Shown in pieces: positions 1-6,559 of a stretch of 9,811 bases of DNA (position 1 is the first letter of the stretch; each line of letters starts with the position of its first letter). The DNA lies in NCBI GenBank assembly GCA_019136935.1, contig JAGVTI010000137.1, positions 1-9,811 on the forward strand, written 5' to 3'. This stretch comes from Deltaproteobacteria bacterium (GTDB lineage: Bacteria; Desulfobacterota; Syntrophia; Syntrophales; JAAYKM01). Both the position numbers and the translations under genes were made by a program. The notes below the pieces were generated by a model. That model worked only from the letters and a program-made list of their open reading frames with translations. It did not search any database and was not told the origin of the DNA.

Positions 1-30
1 GGCTTCATTTCCTGACATGAGAACTTTCAT
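1..30 (-). CDS. iorA: Indolepyruvate:ferredoxin oxidoreductase alpha subunit (N-terminal fragment, runs off window)
   Basis: An ATG at 30-28 on the minus strand opens a frame that stays open to the window edge and reads MKVLMSGNEA. The (L/M)(L/M)SGNEA start is characteristic of the IorA family, thiamine-diphosphate 2-oxoacid:ferredoxin oxidoreductases that oxidise aryl pyruvates from aromatic amino acids (or work in reverse) with ferredoxin in the cytoplasm. A purine-rich stretch containing GGAAGAG lies 8 nt upstream. The start is 41 nt after the stop of the TPR gene on the same strand, so it probably belongs to the same transcript. Only ten residues are visible. The assignment rests on recognising this short motif, and a second ATG at codon 5 is possible. 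Confidence 0.6.
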   Translation of the reverse strand, partial: MKVLMSGNEA

Positions 31-71
31 TTTAGCAACTCTTCCTCTCTATGATACCGCACCTAAGCGGA

Positions 72-746
72 TCAACTGTTCTGGGCAATCTTCCTTTTAA
101 TCAGGATTTCGGCCGCAGGATCGACCGTGATCGCCAGGGCTTTTTTATAATACTCAAGGGCTTTGGCCCTGTTGTTCATCTCCTCGTAAACCCGGCCCGC
201 ATTCTGGTAGTTCATTCCGGCAAAACCGTTATCTGCAGGGGTTACGATCGCCTTCTCGTAATATTCAAGGGCTTTCTTCAAATCTTTCTTGCCCTCATAT
301 GAGGCGCCCAGGGCGCTCAACACCAGGGTCTTCAGATCGTTGTTTCCGGATGCTTTTTCCAGGAATCCGTCATAGAAACCAATGGCCTCGTCAAACTGAC
401 CGGTTTTGAAAAACAGGTTGCCCAACCGGAAAGAGGCCAGTGCCGCCGCATCGCTGCGGGGAAACTGAGCCAAAAGATCGCGGTACGTCTTGACCGCCGC
501 CTCGATTTCCTTGGGATCTCCGGATTTTTCCAGGGGAAACGCGGACCAGTAAAGTTCATCGGCCTGGTTTTCGTAGTGCCGGTCGTAAAGGAACCAGCCG
601 CCGGCTATCAACATGACCGCGACAATCGCCGCCACGATGATGGCGAGCTTCGTCCGATTCTTCGACGCGTAATCCAGGAATTCCTCGTAGAAGACCTGCA
701 GCTTGTCCGGTTCCTCCAGTTCTATCTTGGTCAGTTTATCCGCCAT
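72..746 (-). CDS. Membrane-anchored tetratricopeptide repeat protein (YfgM/CpoB-like architecture)
   Basis: This 224-residue protein has a short charged N-terminus, one transmembrane segment at about residues 33-54 (TKLAIIVAAIVAVMLIAGGW), and a soluble C-terminal part. It carries about three TPR units near residues 102-135, 138-171 and 176-209, with typical A-L-E-Y-Y-(E/K)-K-A helix signatures, and a degenerate unit before them. The layout resembles YfgM-type proteins, which have a cytoplasmic N-terminus, a single anchor and a periplasmic TPR domain for protein-protein contacts. The exact partner cannot be read from sequence. I chose the ATG at 746 because GGGAGGA sits 4 nt upstream; the ATG seven codons earlier lacks such a site. 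The start overlaps the end of the thioesterase gene by 11 nt, so translational coupling is likely. Confidence 0.85.
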   Translation of the reverse strand: MADKLTKIELEEPDKLQVFYEEFLDYASKNRTKLAIIVAAIVAVMLIAGGWFLYDRHYENQADELYWSAFPLEKSGDPKEIEAAVKTYRDLLAQFPRSDAAALASFRLGNLFFKTGQFDEAIGFYDGFLEKASGNNDLKTLVLSALGASYEGKKDLKKALEYYEKAIVTPADNGFAGMNYQNAGRVYEEMNNRAKALEYYKKALAITVDPAAEILIKRKIAQNS

Positions 747-1164
747 GGCTTCCTCCCGTCTGTTCAAGTTGTTTTATACGATCCGTAATGAAAGAAGGAA
801 TCCTGACGATCCTCCTGCTTTGGTCAACGAAGGCGTGGACCGAGTGCCCCTCGACAAGCGCCTTTTCCCGGAACTCGTCCCAGATGGTGTAGTTGAACCG
901 GATACTCGCCCTTTTTACGTAGCCGATTTCCGTTTCAACCAGGAGAAGCTGGTCATACTGCGCCGGAGACAGGTAATGGGCGTAAACCTCCGTCAGGGGC
1001 ATGCCGTAACCCTGCTCTTCAACCCAGGCATAGGTCATGTCCATCTGCCGGAAAAGTTCTCCCCGTCCGATCTCGAACCACTTGATGTAATTCGTGTGGT
1101 ACACGATCCCCATGGCATCGGTATCGGCGTAGATCACGCGGATTTTCGTCTGATTACACAGCAA
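736..1164 (-). CDS. YbgC/FadM-family acyl-CoA thioesterase (hotdog fold)
   Basis: At 142 residues this is the normal length of a single-domain 4HBT hotdog thioesterase. The N-terminal signature YADTDAMGIVYHTNY (residues 12-26) holds the catalytic Asp of the family (D16 by alignment with YbgC D18) and the conserved Y22-H23. It is followed by WFEIGRGELFR, where the active-site helix begins. Family members hydrolyse short- or medium-chain, or aromatic, acyl-CoA thioesters in the cytoplasm; the substrate here cannot be told. The start is taken as TTG at 1164, with GGAG 8 nt upstream. An upstream in-frame ATG is not available near the motif, and CTG at the next codon is possible. It overlaps the preceding gene by 11 nt and the following TPR gene by 11 nt. 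It is not in a tol-pal cluster, the usual home of ybgC. Confidence 0.88.
   Translation of the reverse strand: MLCNQTKIRVIYADTDAMGIVYHTNYIKWFEIGRGELFRQMDMTYAWVEEQGYGMPLTEVYAHYLSPAQYDQLLLVETEIGYVKRASIRFNYTIWDEFREKALVEGHSVHAFVDQSRRIVRIPSFITDRIKQLEQTGGSHGG
751..757 (-). promoter_or_regulatory. Shine-Dalgarno site of the TPR gene
   Basis: On the minus strand GGGAGGA lies 4 nt before the ATG at 746. It sits inside the last codons of the thioesterase gene and decides the start of the TPR gene in favour of 746 over 767. Confidence 0.75.
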
Positions 1165-2374
1165 CGAATCGGCTCCAGTCCCGGATAAAAATGTCCATCA
1201 ACCGGTGCCCCGGCGACACGAAGACACCCGATTCCCTCCCCTCCGCCTCCGAATACCCGCGGCCGTTCTTCCGATTCTCCCCCGCTATGGAAGACAGGAC
1301 GGCAAAGGGACTGGCGTCGGCGGCATGGGTTTTCAGAACGATCGGCGTCGGGTGGTCGCAAAGCACCAGAAGCCGCCACGAATCAAAGGCGGACAATCCG
1401 TTCAACACCGTACCGACGACCTTCTCGTCGAAATCCTCGATGGCCTTGATTTTTCCCCTGAGGTTCCCCTCGTGGCCCATTTCGTCGGGCGCCTCCACAT
1501 GGACAAAGACGAAATCCCGGTCCCGGAGGCATTCCAGGGCCATTTCACCCTTTCCCCGGTAGTTCGTGTCGGTATAACCGGTGGCACCCTCGACGCGGAG
1601 CACATCCAGGCCGGCGTAAACCCCGATGCCGTTCAGGAGATCGACGGCGGAAATGACGCCTCCCCGGAGTTGGTACTTTTCCGTCATGGGAACCATGGCC
1701 GGCGCCTTGCCCTGACCCCACGGCCAGATGGCATTGGCCGCTTTCTTCCCGTTTGCCAGGCGTTCCCGGTTCACGGGATGATCCTCCAAGACGGATTCCG
1801 CCCGTTCCATGAGTTCAAGCAGGATGGTCCCGTTTTCCCCGGCGGGCAGGTAGGCTTCGACGGCTTTCCCCGTGATATCATGGGGCGGGGTGGTTCTGAC
1901 GGCATCGACGCCGCTCCGCCAGACCAGCAGATGCCGGTAACCCACACCGGGGAAAAACTGGAACGCCTCGCTGCCGAGTTCGGCCTGGAGGGAAAGGATG
2001 ATCTCCCTCGCCTCGGCGGAACTGATGTGGCCGGACGTAAAATCATCCATGATCACGGGGGGACCGACGGACAGGGAAACCAGGTTGCACCGGAAGGCGA
2101 CGTCGCCGGGATCGAGATGGATCCCCATGTTGGCCGCTTCCAGGGGTCCCCTCCCGGAGTAGCATTCGTGGGGATCGTAACCCAGCACGCTCAGGTTGGC
2201 CACGTCGCTTCCCGGGGTGAAACCCTCCGGGATGGTATCGACGAGACCGAGGGTCCCCTCTTTCGCCAGGCGGTCCATGTTCGGCGTCCGGGCGCACTGC
2301 AGGGGGGTTTTGTCACCGAGCTCGGCAAGGGGATAATCCCCCATGCCGTCTCCAAGCAGCACGATATATTTCAT
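1154..2374 (-). CDS. Archaeal-type cofactor-independent phosphoglycerate mutase family protein, probable homoserine kinase
   Basis: This 406-residue protein belongs to the alkaline phosphatase superfamily, of the ApgM-like type and not the longer (about 510-residue) GpmI type. Visible active-site elements are GDGMGD (D9, metal ligand), GSDVANLSVLGYDP (S56, predicted nucleophile), GRGPLEA (74-80), EAPDEMGHEG (D297, H301), CDHPTP (D340, H341) and H350 in KTHAADASP. Both metal sites appear intact. A subfamily of these proteins encoded beside homoserine dehydrogenase has been proposed as an alternative homoserine kinase (TIGR02535-type annotation), and here the gene starts 25 nt after hom. I therefore infer homoserine + ATP to O-phosphohomoserine as more likely than 3-PG/2-PG isomerisation, but sequence alone does not prove it. 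The start at ATG 2374 is supported by AAGGTAG about 7 nt upstream; the 30 codons before it overlap hom in another frame and look non-coding. Confidence 0.88.
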   Translation of the reverse strand: MKYIVLLGDGMGDYPLAELGDKTPLQCARTPNMDRLAKEGTLGLVDTIPEGFTPGSDVANLSVLGYDPHECYSGRGPLEAANMGIHLDPGDVAFRCNLVSLSVGPPVIMDDFTSGHISSAEAREIILSLQAELGSEAFQFFPGVGYRHLLVWRSGVDAVRTTPPHDITGKAVEAYLPAGENGTILLELMERAESVLEDHPVNRERLANGKKAANAIWPWGQGKAPAMVPMTEKYQLRGGVISAVDLLNGIGVYAGLDVLRVEGATGYTDTNYRGKGEMALECLRDRDFVFVHVEAPDEMGHEGNLRGKIKAIEDFDEKVVGTVLNGLSAFDSWRLLVLCDHPTPIVLKTHAADASPFAVLSSIAGENRKNGRGYSEAEGRESGVFVSPGHRLMDIFIRDWSRFVAV

Positions 2375-2399
2375 GGGTTGGCTACCTTTTTCATAGGAG

Positions 2400-3713
2400 T
2401 CAGAGATCATCATCCTCCACCCGGATGAGAACCGTTTTATCCAGGACGATATCCAGCCGGTCAATCACCTCGAGGGCCGCACGGACATCCCTTTCCCGTG
2501 CCTTGTAGGTCGTCATCACGATGGGAACGGCACCCTGACGGGTCCTTCCCTTCTGGATAACCGTACTGATGCTGATATTTTTTTCGCCGAGAATGCCGGA
2601 GATCTTGGACAGGACACCCGGACGGTCCACGGCGGAAAAACGGAAATAATAATTGGAACGGATCTCCTCAAAGGGCCGCAGGTTGATATCCACGATATCC
2701 GCTTCACGAATCGAACGCGCCGGCACCCGGCTGCTGATACCCTCGCGGATATTCCTCGCGATATCGACGACGTCACTCATCACCGCCGAGGCCGTGGGCA
2801 TCATCCCCGCTCCCTGGCCGTAGAGAAAGATCGAACCCGAAGCGCTGCCGACGACATGAAAGGCGTTAAAATTCGCATTGACGTTCGCCAGCAGATGGCC
2901 GAAGGGAATCATCGTCGGATGTACCCGGGCTTCCACGGCATCGCCCCGGTCGATCGCGATGGCCAGGAGTTTGATCCGGTAACCCAGGTCCTTCGCAAAA
3001 GCGATATCCTGGCCGGTGATCCCCGTGATCCCCTCCACATGGATGTCGTCGAAATTCACGTTCTTTCCGTAGGCCAGAGACAGGACGATCGCCAGCTTGT
3101 GGGCCGTATCGATCCCCTCGATGTCGAAGGTCGGGTCGGCCTCGGCAAAGCCCAGACGCTGGGCCTCTTTCAAAACAACCTCGAAGGCTTCCCCGCCGTC
3201 GGTCATCTTGGTCAGAATGAAGTTGGCCGTGCCGTTCATGATGCCGAAAATCGACTGAATCCGGTTGGCGACAAGACTTTCCTTGAGGGTCTTGATGATC
3301 GGAATCGTCCCGCCGACGCTGGCTTCGAAGCCGATATCCACGCCGTTTTCCTCCGCCACCTGGAAGAGGTCGCTTCCACGGGTCGCAATCAGGGCCTTGT
3401 TGGCCGTGACCACGTGTTTTTTCGCCTTCATGGCCTTCAGGAGAAAGGAATGGGCGGGCTCGTATCCTCCCATCAGTTCGACCACAATATCGATATCCGG
3501 GTCGGCGATGACCTCCATGACGTTCGTCGTCAGCTTTTCCGGAGCGGGAGTGACGACCCGCGGCGTCGTAATATCCAGATCGGCGATCTTCTTCAGGACG
3601 AGTTTCGCACCGACCCGCCTTTCGAAAAGGTCCTTCTCCTCTTCGAGGAGCTTCACCACCCCGGATCCGACGGTGCCGAACCCGATCATGCCGATCGATA
3701 TGACATCTCTCAT
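2400..3713 (-). CDS. hom: Homoserine dehydrogenase (monofunctional, ACT-containing)
   Basis: This 437-residue enzyme reduces L-aspartate 4-semialdehyde to homoserine with NAD(P)H, the branch point to threonine and methionine. An N-terminal Rossmann domain begins with IGMIGFGTVGSGVV (GxGxxG at 11-16) and contains VTANKALIA (K106). The catalytic domain shows IMNGTANFIL (158-167), GFAEADPTFDIEGIDTAHKL (D202, catalytic Lys K206) and GQGAGMMPTASAV. The C-terminal ACT domain (about 355-432, opening FRFSAVDRPGVLSKISGIL) points to allosteric feedback, classically by threonine. No aspartokinase domain is fused. The ATG at 3713 is preceded by GAGGA with a 7-nt spacer, which excludes the longer reading to 3776. 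The gene is first in a run with the PGM-like gene 25 nt downstream, and a promoter lies in the gap after recG. Confidence 0.96.
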   Translation of the reverse strand: MRDVISIGMIGFGTVGSGVVKLLEEEKDLFERRVGAKLVLKKIADLDITTPRVVTPAPEKLTTNVMEVIADPDIDIVVELMGGYEPAHSFLLKAMKAKKHVVTANKALIATRGSDLFQVAEENGVDIGFEASVGGTIPIIKTLKESLVANRIQSIFGIMNGTANFILTKMTDGGEAFEVVLKEAQRLGFAEADPTFDIEGIDTAHKLAIVLSLAYGKNVNFDDIHVEGITGITGQDIAFAKDLGYRIKLLAIAIDRGDAVEARVHPTMIPFGHLLANVNANFNAFHVVGSASGSIFLYGQGAGMMPTASAVMSDVVDIARNIREGISSRVPARSIREADIVDINLRPFEEIRSNYYFRFSAVDRPGVLSKISGILGEKNISISTVIQKGRTRQGAVPIVMTTYKARERDVRAALEVIDRLDIVLDKTVLIRVEDDDL

Positions 3714-3720
3714 GATTCTA

Positions 3721-3725
3721 TCCTC
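3721..3725 (-). promoter_or_regulatory. Shine-Dalgarno site of hom
   Basis: GAGGA on the minus strand, 7 nt before the ATG at 3713. This fixes the hom start 21 codons inside the longest open frame. Confidence 0.75.
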
Positions 3726-3738
3726 ATCAAGACCCTGG

Positions 3739-3761
3739 TGCCGTGCCACATCGGAACGGCA
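3739..3761 (-). repeat. Inverted repeat in the hom leader
   Basis: TGCCGT (3739-3744) and ACGGCA (3756-3761) form a perfect 6-bp stem with an 11-nt loop in the untranslated leader, beginning 26 nt upstream of the hom start codon. No U-run follows, so it is not an intrinsic terminator. A regulatory role is possible but unsupported beyond position. Confidence 0.35.
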
Positions 3762-3820
3762 GGCGAAGAATCTCAAAAATGGCCCGTTTTTCGTTGCGGA
3801 CTCACGGCAAACATGCTCGG

Positions 3821-3849
3821 TTTCTATAACAGGCAGGCATTTTTGTCAA
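3821..3849 (-). promoter_or_regulatory. Candidate sigma-70 type promoter for hom and downstream genes
   Basis: A perfect TTGACA at 3849-3844 on the minus strand is followed after 17 nt by TAGAAA at 3826-3821 (4 of 6 to the -10 consensus). An overlapping TATAGA with a 15-nt spacer is the alternative. It sits in the 175-nt gap between recG and hom and would give a leader of roughly 100 nt. The same core (TTGACA, 17 nt, TAGAAAC) occurs before purM. Confidence 0.6.
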
Positions 3850-3888
3850 AGCAAATTCATCCCGTCCTGGACCCGCTTCCTTTGATTA

Positions 3889-6357
3889 TCAGGCGGTTTT
3901 GGCGATCTCCAGCCTCTGCCGCCAGCGTCTCTTCACCACCTCCCGCAGAAGAACATGCCCTTCCCCCGCCAGGGCGGGATCCGTTTCGATCAGGCCGAAG
4001 GCGTCCCTTTTGGCTTCCCCCAGGATTTTCGCGTCCCGGACAATGCTGGCCACCCGGAAATCGGGCAGGCCCGACTGGCGGGTTCCCATGAACTCGCCGG
4101 GGCCGCGGATCGCCAGGTCTTCCTCTGCGATCCGGAATCCATCCCGGGAATCGACCATCGCCTTGAGACGCCGCCTCGCATCCGCCGATCCCGTTTTCTG
4201 AACCAGGAGAATGCAGGTCGAGGGAATATCGCTGCGCCCGACCCTGCCCCGCAACTGGTGCAACTGGGAAAGGCCGAAGCGCTCCGCGTGCTCGATGATC
4301 ATCAGCGACGCCTGGGGAACGTCGATCCCGACCTCGATCACCGTGGTCGCGACCAGGATCCTGATCCGTCCGGCCAGAAAATCCGACATGATTTCCTCAC
4401 GCCGGCTGTTTTTCAGCTTGCCGTGGATCAGGCCGACGGATTCCTCCGGGAAAACGTCTTTCTGCAGGTGCTCCGCCATGCGGGTCGCGTCTTTCAGATC
4501 CAGGGCCTCGGATTCCTCCACCAGCGGATACACGACAAACACCTGATTTCCTCTCTCCAGTTCCTTTCCGATCAGTTCGTAGACCCGTTCGCGCTGCTGC
4601 TCGTACATGATTTTTGTCTGAATGGGCTTTTTCCCCGGCGGCAGCTCGTCGATGACCGACACGTCCAGGTCGCCGTACACCGTCATGGCCAGGGTCCGGG
4701 GAATCGGCGTCGCCGTCATGACGAGCACATCCGGATTGACGCCCTTCGCCCGGACGGAAGCCCGCTGGACGACCCCGAAACGGTGCTGTTCGTCGATGAC
4801 CACAAGCCCCAGGTTGGAAAATTCCGTGTCCTGTGAAATCAGGGCGTGGGTACCGACGACGATCCGGGCGGCCCCCGTCCGGACTTCCTCCAGAAGGGAT
4901 CTCTTCTCCGCCGCACCGAGACTCCCCGTGAGCAGGACCACCCGCAGCCCCAGTTTTTCCGCCCAGGCGCGGATGCTGCGGCAATGCTGTTCCGCCAGGA
5001 TTTCCGTGGGAACCATGATGGCCGACTGGCAGCCATTGTCGCAGGCGGTCACCATGGCCGCCATGGAAACGACGGTTTTCCCGGAGCCGACGTCCCCCTG
5101 GAGGAGCCGGTTCATGGGCCAACCCTGGGCCATGTCATCCTCGATTTCCGCGATGACCCGCTTCTGGGCGCCGGTCAGCGGAAAGGAAAGAATCTCGTAA
5201 AAACGCTTGAGCAGCGGCCCGCCCGTTTTGAAGGCAATTCCCGGATGGAGGACGGTCCCCTTTTTTTTCAGGGCCATCCCCAGCTGAAAAAAGAAGAATT
5301 CATCGTAGATCAAACGCCGGTGCGCCTCGGAGCGCATCTCGCTCAGCAACCGGATGTCCTCCTCCTGGGGCGGGAAATGAACATCCCGGACGGCCCGTGT
5401 GATCTCCATCAGACGCCGCCTCCGGCAGATGTCCTCCGGAATCGGGCTCATGAGGTTTGACGCATAGTTTTCCACCACCTCCATCATGAAACGGCGGATC
5501 GACTTCTGGTGGAGTCCCTCGGTCTCCGAATAGACCGGCACGATCCGCCTGAAGTGGAGCAGATCTTCCTCCTGCTCTCCCAGGAGTTCGAAATCGGGAT
5601 GAAGCATGTTTTTCTCGACAAAATACCGGCTGACCTCGCCGGTCAGGATGTACCGTTTTCCCGTCTTGAACGTGCTTTTCAGGTACGCCGTCTGCCCCCG
5701 GAACCATTTGGCGACGAGAGAGCCGGTGCCGTCCCGGAAAGTCACCTCGAAGATCCGCTTTCGGCCGTAGATCTTCATTTCCACGTGCACCGCCTCCCCG
5801 ACGATCGTTTCCCGGCGCCCCACTTCCGCCTCGGCGATGGTCCGGACAAAGCGCCGGTCTTCATAGCGGTGGGGAAGAAAATAGAGCAGGTCCTCGACAT
5901 TTTTCAAATTTTTTCTCTCAAGAAGCTGCGCCGTCCGCGGCCCCACCCCCTTGACATACTGAATGGGCAGCGCCAGCCTCTTCAGATTGCGCTCCATCTG
6001 CTGATATGCCCGGCTGTACGTGCCCTCCCCTGCGTCCGCATCCGGACGGGAAGGGTCGAGAAGGTGCGAAGCCATTTTCCGGTGCAGGACCAGGGCCTCC
6101 TCGATATGAGATTTTTTCTCCTCCGGCGGCAGGCGGTCGAAGTCCCGGAAAACACTTCTCCATGCCATGAAAAGCTCCCCCAGCTCATGATCGTCGGCGG
6201 CATGCTTCCGATCCTTCAGGGCATGGCTCAACTGGGACAGGAATTTCTCCATGAGGGCCTCCACGTCGCGCAGAAGGAGGAGGTGCCGGAATGAATCCCG
6301 AGAGGCAAAGCGCAGGGGATTCTCCATTTTTTCGAGGATTGCTCTGATGGTATCCAT
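3889..6357 (-). CDS. recG: ATP-dependent DNA helicase RecG
   Basis: This is the superfamily 2 helicase that remodels stalled replication forks and Holliday junctions. The product is 822 residues, longer than the E. coli form (693) because of an N-terminal extension of about 120 residues, as seen in Thermotoga-like and many deltaproteobacterial RecGs. In order, it shows a helix-hairpin-helix-like VKGVGPRTAQLL (135-146), a wedge/OB-fold region (about 180-260), PLTGAQ Q-motif (393-398), Walker A GDVGSGKT (421-428), DEQH (522-525), TATPIPRT (548-555), QLRGRVGR motif VI (701-708) and the TRG region RGPGEFMGTRQSGLPDF (751-767). All motors and motifs are intact. I keep the ATG at 6357 because residues 13-35 look like conserved family sequence, although its ribosome site is poor. 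ATG 6252 has GGAGG 5 nt upstream and would give 787 residues. The gene is divergent from purM. Confidence 0.96.
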   Translation of the reverse strand: MDTIRAILEKMENPLRFASRDSFRHLLLLRDVEALMEKFLSQLSHALKDRKHAADDHELGELFMAWRSVFRDFDRLPPEEKKSHIEEALVLHRKMASHLLDPSRPDADAGEGTYSRAYQQMERNLKRLALPIQYVKGVGPRTAQLLERKNLKNVEDLLYFLPHRYEDRRFVRTIAEAEVGRRETIVGEAVHVEMKIYGRKRIFEVTFRDGTGSLVAKWFRGQTAYLKSTFKTGKRYILTGEVSRYFVEKNMLHPDFELLGEQEEDLLHFRRIVPVYSETEGLHQKSIRRFMMEVVENYASNLMSPIPEDICRRRRLMEITRAVRDVHFPPQEEDIRLLSEMRSEAHRRLIYDEFFFFQLGMALKKKGTVLHPGIAFKTGGPLLKRFYEILSFPLTGAQKRVIAEIEDDMAQGWPMNRLLQGDVGSGKTVVSMAAMVTACDNGCQSAIMVPTEILAEQHCRSIRAWAEKLGLRVVLLTGSLGAAEKRSLLEEVRTGAARIVVGTHALISQDTEFSNLGLVVIDEQHRFGVVQRASVRAKGVNPDVLVMTATPIPRTLAMTVYGDLDVSVIDELPPGKKPIQTKIMYEQQRERVYELIGKELERGNQVFVVYPLVEESEALDLKDATRMAEHLQKDVFPEESVGLIHGKLKNSRREEIMSDFLAGRIRILVATTVIEVGIDVPQASLMIIEHAERFGLSQLHQLRGRVGRSDIPSTCILLVQKTGSADARRRLKAMVDSRDGFRIAEEDLAIRGPGEFMGTRQSGLPDFRVASIVRDAKILGEAKRDAFGLIETDPALAGEGHVLLREVVKRRWRQRLEIAKTA

Positions 6358-6393
6358 TCTTGTCGGGTCGATTTCCCAGGAATATAATGATTA

Positions 6394-6421
6394 CAGGCAC
6401 AAAGCCTGCTACTGTTAGCAG
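6394..6421. repeat. Two overlapping inverted repeats in the recG-purM intergenic region
   Basis: CTGCTACTGTTAGCAG (6406-6421) is a perfect 6-bp palindrome around a 4-nt centre. Next to it, CAGGC (6394-6398) and GCCTG (6404-6408) form a 5-bp inverted repeat that shares three bases with the first. They lie between the recG start and the purM -35, where a regulator of either gene could bind. I cannot assign them to a known operator. Confidence 0.4.
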
Positions 6422-6444
6422 AATAATCCGGCGCCCGCAAGGAA

Positions 6445-6498
6445 TGATTGACAATTCACGGGATATGCGCTAGAAACTCCTGCGTTGATTGACCATTC
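6445..6498. repeat. Imperfect 13-nt direct repeat at the purM promoter
   Basis: TGATTGACAATTC at 6445-6457 and TGATTGACCATTC at 6486-6498 match at 12 of 13 positions and begin 41 bp apart, close to four helical turns. The first copy contains the purM -35 hexamer; the second falls downstream of the predicted transcription start. Confidence 0.45.
6448..6476 (+). promoter_or_regulatory. Candidate sigma-70 type promoter for purM-purN
   Basis: A perfect TTGACA (6448-6453), a 17-nt spacer and TAGAAA (6471-6476). It would produce a leader of about 75 nt before the purM ATG. The hexamers and spacing are identical to those of the candidate hom promoter. Confidence 0.6.
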
Positions 6499-6549
6499 TT
6501 TGGCGATGGTACCCTTCCGCTTACGAAAAAAAGCCATCAGAAAACCTTT

Positions 6550-6554
6550 GGGAG
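6550..6554 (+). promoter_or_regulatory. Shine-Dalgarno site of purM
   Basis: GGGAG ends 5 nt before the ATG at 6560 and selects this start over in-frame ATGs at 6485 and 6506, whose extra residues do not look like PurM. Confidence 0.7.
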
Positions 6555-6559
6555 ACGTC

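Noticed and set aside
3770..3812. 13-codon open frame (MFAVSPQRKTGHF) in the hom leader as a possible threonine attenuator peptide
   Set aside because: It has only one Thr and no Ile run, lacks a good ribosome-binding site, and no terminator with a U-tract follows before hom.
3860..3888. Intrinsic terminator after recG
   Set aside because: GTCCAGGAC gives only a 4-bp stem with a 1-nt loop and no T-run on the minus strand, so termination here is unsupported.
2856..4091. Long open frames on the plus strand opposite hom and recG (also 1205-2428, 3955-4836, 4846-5460, 5509-6294)
   Set aside because: They are antisense shadows of well-identified genes. Their translations are low-complexity, rich in R, H, D, G and P, carry no recognisable motif, and follow from the GC-rich third positions of the real genes.
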